Shown here: in pieces, positions 28,807-37,082 of the stretch
Layout of the letters: every line of letters starts with the position of its first letter
Position numbering within the stretch: position 1 is the first letter of the stretch
Source: Paludibacteraceae bacterium
GTDB taxonomy: Bacteria > Bacteroidota > Bacteroidia > Bacteroidales > Paludibacteraceae
Length of the DNA stretch: 52,587 bases
Direction of reading: 5' to 3'
NCBI GenBank assembly: GCA_018433525.1
Contig: JAHDRA010000012.1
Coordinates: forward strand, 1 to 52,587
The notes under the pieces: model-generated
Databases searched by the model: none
The model's input: the letters and a program-made list of their open reading frames with translations, nothing else
Told to the model about the DNA's origin: nothing
Translations under genes and position numbers: made by a program

Positions 28807-30150
28807 TCAGGATTGCACCAATTGAAGAATTTCCTCATGCAGCAATTTGGTACGTTGCAGTATCAGCGAATTTTTTACTTGCAATTTATGGTAACGAAAT
28901 TTAACTTTAAGTTTTCTGAATTTTTTATGCCATAGAAAAGCACATTTTCCCAGATAATATTGCAAGGGTAAAAATACAGCCACTGCCCAAAGTGAATCCT
29001 TCACCTTTTTGTAGAACAATACCGATTGCAAAATGTAAAACAGAGGAAAGGTTACCATGCCTAATCCAAAACGCAAGGAGCCTTTTCCACCGGGAAAATT
29101 GATATGAAAAGCCTTCATGATAATGTCGGGAGAAAAAAATGGCAATGCATTCAAAACGAGACCAATGAGAAAAAATGGGAAAGTGATTACGAGCAATAAA
29201 CTTTCGAGTAAAAGAGAAGAAACTTTCAAATTTTTATCCAGCAACCAGGATGGTACGTTCAACTTGCGCAAGTTTTCCCTGTATTCCTTGCAAATTACAT
29301 TCAATTTGTCGATAGTCTCCGGTTTGTTCTTTTCCATTTCAAGCAATTGGCGAGCTGTTTTTTGGCGGGCAAGAAAACGATATTTTTCTGTATTGGGAAG
29401 TTTCATCTTTTCAACCATTGCTGCACTTGCTGCTATGGTGGCCGTTTCAAAGCATTCGTAGTTCTTTTCGGTGGCAATATCCAAAGTAACTTCACTCAAA
29501 CCGTCGCGCAGCCTGTCGCGAAGTTGATTAATGGCAGCAGGCTGGTTTTCTTCATATTCATTCATGTATTCGCAAACTTCTATCGGTTTGCCAACATTTA
29601 TTATAATGTGTTCACCGTACTTGTCGATATTTCCCCAATCCAAACCAACGGGAACGATTTTAACTCCGGGTTGATTGCCATATTTTTGTTGTGCCATGAA
29701 GGCAATTCGAAAAATTCCTTTTGCCAGCGGACGCAATTTTCGTTTACTTCCCTGATTTCCCTCTGGCATGATGCCAATGGCCTGATTATGATTCAGAACA
29801 TCAACGCAAGCCTCAAAAATTTCATTGTTTTTGTCGACGTTTTCTAAACCTTCGCGCATGCGGAATGCCGGTAAAATTTTACAAAAATGCAGAAATCTGG
29901 CAATCACTTTATTATTGAAATAATCGGAACGTGCCAAAAAGACTACCGGCATTTTATGAGGAACTACCGAAATAACGGCCAGCGCATCCATAAGTGCGTT
30001 TAAATGATTGGGCGCAAAAATCACCGGCCCGGTTTCAGGAATATTTTCTTTTCCCATAACAATGTATCGGCTGAAAAATTTTTTGAAGGCAAACATCACA
30101 TAACTTCTGAATAAGCTATAAGATAATGTAAAATCATAAATTTTTGACAT
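28807..30150 (-). CDS. PlsC-type glycerophosphate acyltransferase
   Basis: A 447-residue membrane protein. The acyltransferase domain (about 30-230) has the catalytic NHLNALMD motif (NHxxxxD) and MPEGNQGSKRKLRPLAKGIFRIAF, which binds phosphate. The C-terminal half contains two or three hydrophobic segments (LLLESLLLVITFPFFLIGLVL and FGLGMVTFPLFYILQSVLFY). The family makes (lyso)phosphatidic acid for phospholipids; this longer, two-part form is common in Bacteroidetes and its exact acceptor is not known. Confidence 0.85.
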   Translation of the reverse strand: MSKIYDFTLSYSLFRSYVMFAFKKFFSRYIVMGKENIPETGPVIFAPNHLNALMDALAVISVVPHKMPVVFLARSDYFNNKVIARFLHFCKILPAFRMREGLENVDKNNEIFEACVDVLNHNQAIGIMPEGNQGSKRKLRPLAKGIFRIAFMAQQKYGNQPGVKIVPVGLDWGNIDKYGEHIIINVGKPIEVCEYMNEYEENQPAAINQLRDRLRDGLSEVTLDIATEKNYECFETATIAASAAMVEKMKLPNTEKYRFLARQKTARQLLEMEKNKPETIDKLNVICKEYRENLRKLNVPSWLLDKNLKVSSLLLESLLLVITFPFFLIGLVLNALPFFSPDIIMKAFHINFPGGKGSLRFGLGMVTFPLFYILQSVLFYKKVKDSLWAVAVFLPLQYYLGKCAFLWHKKFRKLKVKFRYHKLQVKNSLILQRTKLLHEEILQLVQS

Positions 30151-30418
30151 TGTATATCTTTTATATTGGTTGTTAATTAATTGCAGCTAAAATTTTCTCG
30201 AAAAATTTTTAAAATTGCCGTGTCAATCGAATTCCGGGAAAGAGGTTTAAAGTAAATCATCCATGTTTCATATAAAAAATTATTCGCTGTAAACCTCATT
30301 CAGAAAAAAATGAATTTGAGAACAAAATCTAAATTTTCCTGCAAAAATTGTTCCTTTCTTCAAAAAGTTTTTTTGCTCACCTCAACAATCAGTTTTTGAA
30401 TTAATTTCTCAATTCTAT

Positions 30419-32257
30419 TCAGAAAGATTGCATATCGTACAACCGTTTGTAATAGCCGTTTAAAGCAATCAACTCATCATGTTTTCCGCGTTCCACAATT
30501 TTTCCTTCGGACATCACACAAATTTCGTCAGCCCGTTTAATGGTGGACAAGCGATGTGCAATGACCAGTGTTGTTCGGTTCATCATTAGTTTTTCTATCG
30601 CTTCCTGCACCATTTTTTCCGATTCGGTGTCGAGAGCAGAAGTTGCCTCGTCCAAAATCAGAATTGGAGGGTTTTTTAGAATAGCGCGTGCAATGCTGAT
30701 GCGTTGGCGCTGACCCCCCGAAAGCTTGCTGCCACGGTCGCCGATAGTTGTCTGGTAACCATTTTCGGAAGCCATAATGAAATCGTGAGCGTTGGCTATT
30801 TTTGCAGCTTCCATCACTTGTTCCAATGTGACATTTTCAACGCCAAAAGCAATGTTGTTGAAAAAAGTATCGTTAAACAGGATGGCTTCCTGATTTACAT
30901 TTCCCATCAATGAGCGGATGTCTTTTGTGTTCAGATCTTTGATATTGATGCCGTCGATCAGAATTTCTCCTTCCGTTACATCGTAAAAACGAGGCAACAG
31001 ATCGACCAAAGTAGATTTTCCTGCACCGGACTGGCCAACCAAAGCAACGGTTTTTCCTTTCGGTATGGTCAGATTGATGTCTTGCAACACCCAATCGCTT
31101 TGATAGCGAAAGTTAACGTTTTTGAATTCGATGCGATCGTTAAAAGAATTAATTTTTTTCGATTCGGTAGGCTCGGGAAGTGTATTTTCGGCTTTCAGAA
31201 TTTTATCGACGCGTTCAAGCGAAGCCAAACCTTTTTGAACGCTGTAACCTGCTTTAGACAAATCCTTTGCCGGGTTTATGATACTGTAAAAAATTACCAA
31301 ATAGTAAATAAATTCGGCAGCATTGATGGAACTGTGGTTTTCCAAAATCAGTACACCTCCAAACCAAAGTAAAATGGCAATAACTACGGTTCCGAGCAGC
31401 TCACTGAGTGGATGTGCCAACGTGTAGCGCCGGTTGATTCGATTGAGTGTACGGCGAAGTTTTTCGTTTAAAGCTGCAAATCTTTTTTCCAGTTTTTTTT
31501 CGGCATTGAAAGCTTTAATCACTCTCAGTCCGCTTAAAGTTTCTTCTATTTGCGAAAGCAATTCGCCGGTTTGCTGCTGACCCAATGTAGAGCGCTGTTT
31601 CAACGATTTGCCGATCATCCCGATCAACCAACCGCTGAGAGGCAAAAGTATCAATACAAAAAATGTCAGTTTCCAGCTCATGGCAAACATTACGGTCAAG
31701 TATATCAGAATAATGATGGGATTTTTGAAAATCATTTCCAAAGAACTGATGATGGAGGTTTCAATTTCGGTAACATCGCTGGTCATGCGCGACATTATGT
31801 CGCCCTTGCGTTCTTCGGTAAAAAATCCGATGGGAAGGCTGAGAATTTTTTTATAAAGTTGATTTCTCAAATCGCGCAACACACCTGTACGTATGGGAAT
31901 AATGTAATACGACGACAGATAGGAAGTGCCGGTTTTGAAAACTGTCATGACAATCAGAAAAAGGCCCAGATAAAGCAAAGTCATCGAAGGACCGGCAGTA
32001 GTCATCATTTGTTCAAGATAGTAAAAAATATTGTTTTTCAGCGCTGAAATAATTTGATTCCATCCATCGCCCCAAGTCCATGCCTGATAACTCAGATTCG
32101 ACTGCTGCAAACCAAAGAGAATCTGCAAAACAGGAATAATGGCAGCAAAAGAGAAAAGACTGAAAACTGTCGACAATAAATTGAACAACAGATTGAGGAA
32201 AACATATTTTTTGTAAGGAGGAATGAAACGCTTGAGCAGTTCAAAAAATTTAAACAT
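30419..32257 (-). CDS. ABC transporter, MsbA-like lipid/drug exporter
   Basis: A 612-residue fused half-transporter with six membrane helices (about 1-330) and a nucleotide-binding domain: GQSGAGKSTLVDLLPRFYD (Walker A), LSGGQRQRISIARAIL (signature), LILDEATSALD (Walker B) and IAHRLSTIKRAD (H loop). It would act as a homodimer in the inner membrane. The family includes MsbA, which flips lipid A core, but drug exporters look alike. It lies 37 bases downstream of purB. Confidence 0.88.
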   Translation of the reverse strand: MFKFFELLKRFIPPYKKYVFLNLLFNLLSTVFSLFSFAAIIPVLQILFGLQQSNLSYQAWTWGDGWNQIISALKNNIFYYLEQMMTTAGPSMTLLYLGLFLIVMTVFKTGTSYLSSYYIIPIRTGVLRDLRNQLYKKILSLPIGFFTEERKGDIMSRMTSDVTEIETSIISSLEMIFKNPIIILIYLTVMFAMSWKLTFFVLILLPLSGWLIGMIGKSLKQRSTLGQQQTGELLSQIEETLSGLRVIKAFNAEKKLEKRFAALNEKLRRTLNRINRRYTLAHPLSELLGTVVIAILLWFGGVLILENHSSINAAEFIYYLVIFYSIINPAKDLSKAGYSVQKGLASLERVDKILKAENTLPEPTESKKINSFNDRIEFKNVNFRYQSDWVLQDINLTIPKGKTVALVGQSGAGKSTLVDLLPRFYDVTEGEILIDGINIKDLNTKDIRSLMGNVNQEAILFNDTFFNNIAFGVENVTLEQVMEAAKIANAHDFIMASENGYQTTIGDRGSKLSGGQRQRISIARAILKNPPILILDEATSALDTESEKMVQEAIEKLMMNRTTLVIAHRLSTIKRADEICVMSEGKIVERGKHDELIALNGYYKRLYDMQSF

Positions 32258-32294
32258 TGAATTTAATATATCTTTTTGTAAAACAATACAATAA

Positions 32295-33638
32295 TCAGAT
32301 TCCCGTATAAGAGAAAGGGGAAATTTTTCTTAATTCGTTTTTCACTTCTTCACTGACTTGCAACGAATCGATAAAGTCATGGATAGTTTGCTCTGTAATG
32401 ACTTCGTTGGTGCGGGTCAAAGCTTTTAAGGTTTCGTAGGGAGCGGGATAACCTTCACGTCGAAGAATAGTTTGAATTGCTTCGGCTACAACTGCCCAGT
32501 TGTTTTCAAGGTCGCGTCGAATGGCCGATTCGTTCAAAACCAGTTTATTCAACCCTTTCATCAAACTTTGCGTGGCTATCAGAATATAAGAAAAAGGTAA
32601 ACCAATATTTCTAATCACAGTGCTGTCGGTCAAATCTCTCTGCAAACGAGAAATAGGAAGTTTGGCCGATAGGAAATCGAGTACGGCATTGGCCATGCCC
32701 AAATTTCCTTCTGCATTTTCGAAATCGATAGGATTCACTTTGTGTGGCATGGCAGACGAACCCACTTCTCCTGGTTTTATTTTCTGCTTGAAATATTCCA
32801 TCGAAACATAAGTCCATACATCCCGACAAAAGTCGATTAAAATGGTATCGATTCGTTTCAGGCTATCCAACAAAGCTGCCAGATGATCGTAATTCGAAAT
32901 TTGGGTAGTCCATTCTTCACGTTGAATGCCAAGTTTTTCGGCAAGAAATTTATCGGCAAAATTTTTCCATTCTACCAAAGGATACGCTACCGAATGTGCA
33001 TTGAAATTGCCGGTGGCGCCTCCAAATTTTCCGGAAATAGGAACCGCACGAAGCAGAGAAAGCTGTTTATCGAGCCGATAGACAAAAACCATTATTTCTT
33101 TTCCCAATCGCGTGGGAGAAGCTGGCTGACCGTGAGTTCTGGCCAGCATGGGAATATCTTTCCATTCTTCGGCCAACTCGCGCATTTTTTTCAATAGATT
33201 TTCCATTTCGGGGTAGTAAACATCTTCCAGAGCTTTCTTTATCGAAACGGGAACTGCCGTGTTGTTTATATCCTGAGAAGTCAATCCGAAATGAATAAAT
33301 TCCTTGTAATCGCTCAAACCAAGCAGGTCAAATTGCTGTTTCAAAAAATATTCCACAGCCTTGACATCATGATTGGTAGTTTGTTCGATTTCCTTGATTT
33401 TTTCGGCATCCGATTCCTGAAAATGAATATAAACTGCCCTCAGCTTATCGAAACAATCTTTCGGGACCAATTGAAGTTGTTTTAAAGGAATTTCGCAAAG
33501 TGAAATAAAATATTCTACTTCAACCATCACACGAAAACGAATTAAAGCAAATTCAGAAAAATATTCGGCATATTTTTCTGTTTTTGAACGATAACGCCCA
33601 TCAACAGGCGATATGGCAGTAAGTGGTGAAAGATTCAT
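32295..33638 (-). CDS. purB: adenylosuccinate lyase
   Basis: Cleaves SAICAR and adenylosuccinate in purine synthesis. The fumarase-superfamily signature SSAMPHKVNPIDFENAEGN carries the catalytic serine loop; the N-terminal LSPLTAISPVDGRYRSKTEKYAEYFSE block and THGQPASPTRLGKE are typical of the longer PurB type (447 residues) found in E. coli and Bacteroidetes. Confidence 0.96.
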   Translation of the reverse strand: MNLSPLTAISPVDGRYRSKTEKYAEYFSEFALIRFRVMVEVEYFISLCEIPLKQLQLVPKDCFDKLRAVYIHFQESDAEKIKEIEQTTNHDVKAVEYFLKQQFDLLGLSDYKEFIHFGLTSQDINNTAVPVSIKKALEDVYYPEMENLLKKMRELAEEWKDIPMLARTHGQPASPTRLGKEIMVFVYRLDKQLSLLRAVPISGKFGGATGNFNAHSVAYPLVEWKNFADKFLAEKLGIQREEWTTQISNYDHLAALLDSLKRIDTILIDFCRDVWTYVSMEYFKQKIKPGEVGSSAMPHKVNPIDFENAEGNLGMANAVLDFLSAKLPISRLQRDLTDSTVIRNIGLPFSYILIATQSLMKGLNKLVLNESAIRRDLENNWAVVAEAIQTILRREGYPAPYETLKALTRTNEVITEQTIHDFIDSLQVSEEVKNELRKISPFSYTGI

Positions 33639-33751
33639 AAAAATTTTAAAATAAGAATGAGCGGTTTGTCGGTAAATAAAATTAGTTTTTTGTGAAAAAT
33701 CAGTACAAATTTAATCATTTTCGGCATATTATTGAAAGTTTATATCGTACC

Positions 33752-33782
33752 TTGTAGCAACAAAGTATTTTAAGTAAATTTG
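33752..33782 (+). promoter_or_regulatory. candidate promoter upstream of psd
   Basis: TTG at 33752-33754, a 20-base spacer and TAAATTTG at 33775-33782 followed by C match the consensus. It would leave a leader of about 140 bases before psd, longer than usual, so it is a candidate only. Confidence 0.5.
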
Positions 33783-33929
33783 CAAACTGAGTTCTCTTCG
33801 TTCAAAATATCCCGACAGGGTTACTTTCAGGCAGTTGTCTAAAATTGTATTTTTAAACAAAAAGAGAAATTTTTTTTGTTGTACTATTTTCAATCGACCA
33901 GAGAAATCTCATAAATCATTTTTAAACAG

Positions 33930-34601
33930 ATGAAAAAAAGTATCAGAATACATAAAGAAGGTTGGTTTATTTTGACAGGATTGTTGCTATTGCTGTTTGC
34001 TGTCAATTTGATTATTTACATGGAATTTCCTGGTCCGGCAATGGCCATCAATACAGTTCTTTCTGCAATTATTCTCTGTTTTTTTGTTTTTTTCTTCCGC
34101 AATCCGAAAAGAATTGTGGAAATTGATGATCCGAGTTTTGTCATTGCACCGGCCGATGGAACAGTTGTAGTGGTTGAGAAAACTTTGGAACCCGAATATT
34201 TTGGCGACGAACGTATTCAGGTTTCCATTTTCATGTCGATATTTAATGTTCATGCCAACTGGTATCCTGTTTCGGGAACGGTTGTAAAAACCGAACACCA
34301 TAACGGACGGCATTTGGCCGCTTATTTGCCCAAGTCGAGCAGAGAAAATGAGCGTTCTACTGTTGTGATAGAAACTCCCGGAAAAACGCAAATTCTGGTC
34401 AGACAAATTGCCGGCGCTTTGGCACAGCGCATTGTAACCTATGCTCATCCGGGAAAAGAATGTCATGTAAATGAACATCTGGGATTTATCAAGTTTGGAT
34501 CTCGGGTAGATTTGTTTCTGCCGTTGGACAGTGAAATTTTTGTTCAGGTGGGAGAAAAAACTACCGGCAACGAAACCATTATTGCACGACTTAACGAATA
34601 A
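33930..34601 (+). CDS. psd: phosphatidylserine decarboxylase, short type
   Basis: Makes phosphatidylethanolamine. Two N-terminal membrane helices (about 12-55) lead to the catalytic domain with APADGTVV, FMSIFNVHANWYP and the self-cleavage site at G190-S191 (KFGSRVDLF), where the serine becomes the pyruvoyl group. At 223 residues it is the compact type common in Bacteroidetes. It is followed after 11 bases by the MazG-like gene and then deoC. Confidence 0.93.
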   Translation: MKKSIRIHKEGWFILTGLLLLLFAVNLIIYMEFPGPAMAINTVLSAIILCFFVFFFRNPKRIVEIDDPSFVIAPADGTVVVVEKTLEPEYFGDERIQVSIFMSIFNVHANWYPVSGTVVKTEHHNGRHLAAYLPKSSRENERSTVVIETPGKTQILVRQIAGALAQRIVTYAHPGKECHVNEHLGFIKFGSRVDLFLPLDSEIFVQVGEKTTGNETIIARLNE

Positions 34602-34612
34602 TTTCTGTTGTC

Positions 34613-34939
34613 ATGACTCTGCAGGAAGCTCAGCAAATAGTTGATAATTGGATCAAGACTTACGGGGTACGTTATTTTGGTGAATTGACCAACATGGCCA
34701 TTCTTACGGAGGAAGTGGGAGAATTGGCGCGAGTGATGGCACGAACTTATGGCGAACAGTCGTACAAGGCAGAAGATGAAAAGTATGATTTAGCTGACGA
34801 AATGGCTGATGTTCTCTGGGTTTTGCTTTGCTTGGCCAATCAAACAGGCGTTGATTTGACAGATGCTTTCAGCAAAAATATCGAAAAGAAAACCCTTCGC
34901 GATGCACAACGCCACATACAAAATAAAAAGCTGTATTAA
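34613..34939 (+). CDS. MazG-like nucleotide pyrophosphohydrolase
   Basis: A 108-residue all-helical protein of the MazG superfamily. The metal-binding motifs ILTEEVGELARVMAR (EExxE) and DEMADVLWVLLCLANQ (ExxD) are intact. Such small members hydrolyse non-canonical or excess dNTPs. It sits between psd and deoC in a tight plus-strand run, so it is likely co-transcribed with both; the pairing with deoxyribose catabolism fits a nucleotide role. Confidence 0.85.
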   Translation: MTLQEAQQIVDNWIKTYGVRYFGELTNMAILTEEVGELARVMARTYGEQSYKAEDEKYDLADEMADVLWVLLCLANQTGVDLTDAFSKNIEKKTLRDAQRHIQNKKLY

Positions 34940-34962
34940 TCATTTTTTAAATTCACAACATT

Positions 34963-35850
34963 ATGAAAGACAGATATGAAGAGTTGTTAGAACTTTACCA
35001 GTGCGAATCAGTTGACGACGAAGCCATAAAAATAGATATAGACAATATTCTTGCAGAACATTTTGCCGAAAATGCATCAAAGGATGTGTATGCCAAATGT
35101 TTGAATTTGATTGATTTAACTTCGCTCAATAGTACCGATACCGAAGGAGAAATCGTTTCAATGGTTGAAAAAGTCAATCATTTCAGAGGGACTTTTCCTC
35201 ATTTGTCCAATGTGGCAGCCATTTGTGTTTATCCGGCCCTGATTCCGGCCGTAAAGTCGCATCTGACCGAAGAAAATGTCGGGATTGCTTCCGTAGCAGC
35301 AGGATTTCCTTCTTCTCAAACTTTTATTGAAGTTAAAATTGCCGAAACTTCTATGGTGGTCAATGAAGGAGCATCGGAAGTAGATGTGGTTATTTCCGTT
35401 GGGAAATTTCTGGAAGGCAATTACGGCGAAGTTTACGAAGAACTGTCGGAAATCAAGGCTGCCTGCCGCAATGCACATTTGAAAGTTATTCTTGAAACCG
35501 GCGCTTTGAAAAATAGTGTGAATATCAAGAAAGCTGCTATTCTGGCGATGTCGGCGGGAGCCGATTTCGTTAAAACTTCTACCGGCAAAATTCAGGTTTC
35601 CGCCACCCTCGAAGCAACGTATATTATTTCCCATGCCATAAAGGAATGGTATGAAAAAACAGGCCAAAAAATTGGATACAAACCGGCAGGTGGAATTTCT
35701 ACCACAGAAGAAGCCGTGAAACATTATACGCTTGTGAAACACATTTTGGGCGAAGAATGGCTCAACAATCGGTTGTTCCGTTTTGGTGCCAGCCGATTGG
35801 CCAATCATCTGCTCAGTTCGATAGAAGGAAAAGAAATCAAATATTTCTAA
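34963..35850 (+). CDS. deoC: deoxyribose-phosphate aldolase
   Basis: Cleaves deoxyribose 5-phosphate to acetaldehyde and glyceraldehyde 3-phosphate. The Schiff-base lysine lies in DFVKTSTGK, the second essential lysine in IGYKPAGGI, and VDVVISVGKFLEGNYG provides the proton-relay Asp region. 295 residues is the longer form. It ends four bases before the convergent polyprenyl synthase stop. Confidence 0.95.
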   Translation: MKDRYEELLELYQCESVDDEAIKIDIDNILAEHFAENASKDVYAKCLNLIDLTSLNSTDTEGEIVSMVEKVNHFRGTFPHLSNVAAICVYPALIPAVKSHLTEENVGIASVAAGFPSSQTFIEVKIAETSMVVNEGASEVDVVISVGKFLEGNYGEVYEELSEIKAACRNAHLKVILETGALKNSVNIKKAAILAMSAGADFVKTSTGKIQVSATLEATYIISHAIKEWYEKTGQKIGYKPAGGISTTEEAVKHYTLVKHILGEEWLNNRLFRFGASRLANHLLSSIEGKEIKYF

Positions 35851-35854
35851 TGCT

Positions 35855-36829
35855 TTAATAATCGCGGTTCGACATAAATTCCGCAAAGAGAATCATGGAC
35901 TGTTTCAGTTCACCATCAGCAAAGCCGTTGAGTTCTTCAATGGCTTTGTTTTTATATTCTTCCATCTTTTGCAAGGTGTACTCCAAGCCACCGTTTTCCT
36001 GAACAAATTGTACAATTTTTTCGATATGCAAGTCGGAAAAATCACTGTTTTCAATCCATTGCTCAATTTCGTGCTTTTGGTGGTTAGTGGCGTTTTTTAA
36101 TGCGTAAATGAGTGGTAGTGTAATTTTACCGTCTTTTATGTCGTTTCGGGTTGGTTTGCCAATCTCATTGTTTTCCGAATAGTCGAGAAGGTCGTCTTTC
36201 ATCTGGAAACATATTCCTGCATATTCACCAAAGTGATATAAATGCTTCAAAGTATTTTTGTCGGCTTTTACCGAAAGGCCTCCGATAAGAGCACACGAAG
36301 AAAAAAGCAGGGCGGTTTTTTTTTGTATGATTTCTAAATAATCCTCCTCGGAGATTTGAGCATGTTGAACTTTGTCCAATTGTAGCAGTTCTCCGTCCGT
36401 GAGATTCATTCCTACGTTGGCAATTGTTTCCAGAATTTTTATATTATCGGCTTTTATTCCAGAACTCAATGATTTTGAAAGTATATGATCGCCAACAAGT
36501 ATAGCTACTTTGTTGTTCCACTGAGCGTTGATGGATGGTTGACCTCTTCGCTGGAAAGTATTGTCCACCACATCGTCGTGAATTAAGCTGGCTGTATGTA
36601 TCAATTCTAATGAAATTGCTCCGTAAATGGTACTTTCGGTAACTTCGCCGCACAACTTTGCCGACAATATCACCAAGATAGGCCGAAGTTGCTTGCCTTT
36701 TCCCAACTGAAGATAATTGCTGATATTCTTTAACAGTGGATTTTCGGTTTGTAATTCCTCTGTCATCGATTTTTCAAACTGTTCAATTTCTTTCTCTATG
36801 GGCTTTCTAATCTTTTCTATCAGGTTCAT
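35855..36829 (-). CDS. polyprenyl diphosphate synthase
   Basis: Class I trans-prenyltransferase that makes the long isoprenoid tail of quinones. I start at ATG 36829 (MNLIEKIRKPIEKEI, 324 residues) because the further TTG at 36859 overlaps the apparent -7 element. Both aspartate-rich motifs are intact: HDDVVD (D85, D86, D89) and KDDLLD (D212, D213, D216), with LRPILVILSAKLCG for substrate binding. Chain length is not readable, but octaprenyl (IspB) type is likely. Confidence 0.9.
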   Translation of the reverse strand: MNLIEKIRKPIEKEIEQFEKSMTEELQTENPLLKNISNYLQLGKGKQLRPILVILSAKLCGEVTESTIYGAISLELIHTASLIHDDVVDNTFQRRGQPSINAQWNNKVAILVGDHILSKSLSSGIKADNIKILETIANVGMNLTDGELLQLDKVQHAQISEEDYLEIIQKKTALLFSSCALIGGLSVKADKNTLKHLYHFGEYAGICFQMKDDLLDYSENNEIGKPTRNDIKDGKITLPLIYALKNATNHQKHEIEQWIENSDFSDLHIEKIVQFVQENGGLEYTLQKMEEYKNKAIEELNGFADGELKQSMILFAEFMSNRDY

Positions 36830-36856
36830 AAGAACAGAAGTAAATGAAATAATCTG

Positions 36857-36864
36857 CAAAAGTA
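36857..36864 (-). promoter_or_regulatory. -7 element of polyprenyl synthase gene
   Basis: TACTTTTG followed by C on the minus strand, 28 bases before the chosen ATG. It fits TAnnTTTG and supports the shorter start, since a TTG start at 36859 would lie inside it. Confidence 0.5.
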
Positions 36865-37082
36865 ATCAAATTTAAACGTTCGTTGGTCATAAGCTATCCA
36901 ATTATGCCTTTTTTTTAATTACTTTTACACTCAAATAAAAAACGATTTTTTTCTCCATTTGTTTGGAAAATCTTTCTTCTTTGCATTTTTTAATTTTCAG
37001 TTAGAGAAATTGCAATAAAGAATTTTTCGTTTTTTTCTAATTGACTACAACTCACTTTTTTGGGTGTAAAATTCAAAAACCT

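Noticed and set aside
30242..30297. GAGGTTTA / TAAACCTC inverted repeat with 40-base loop
   Set aside because: Arms are only 8 bp, so chance is a sufficient explanation, although the loop length resembles the others.
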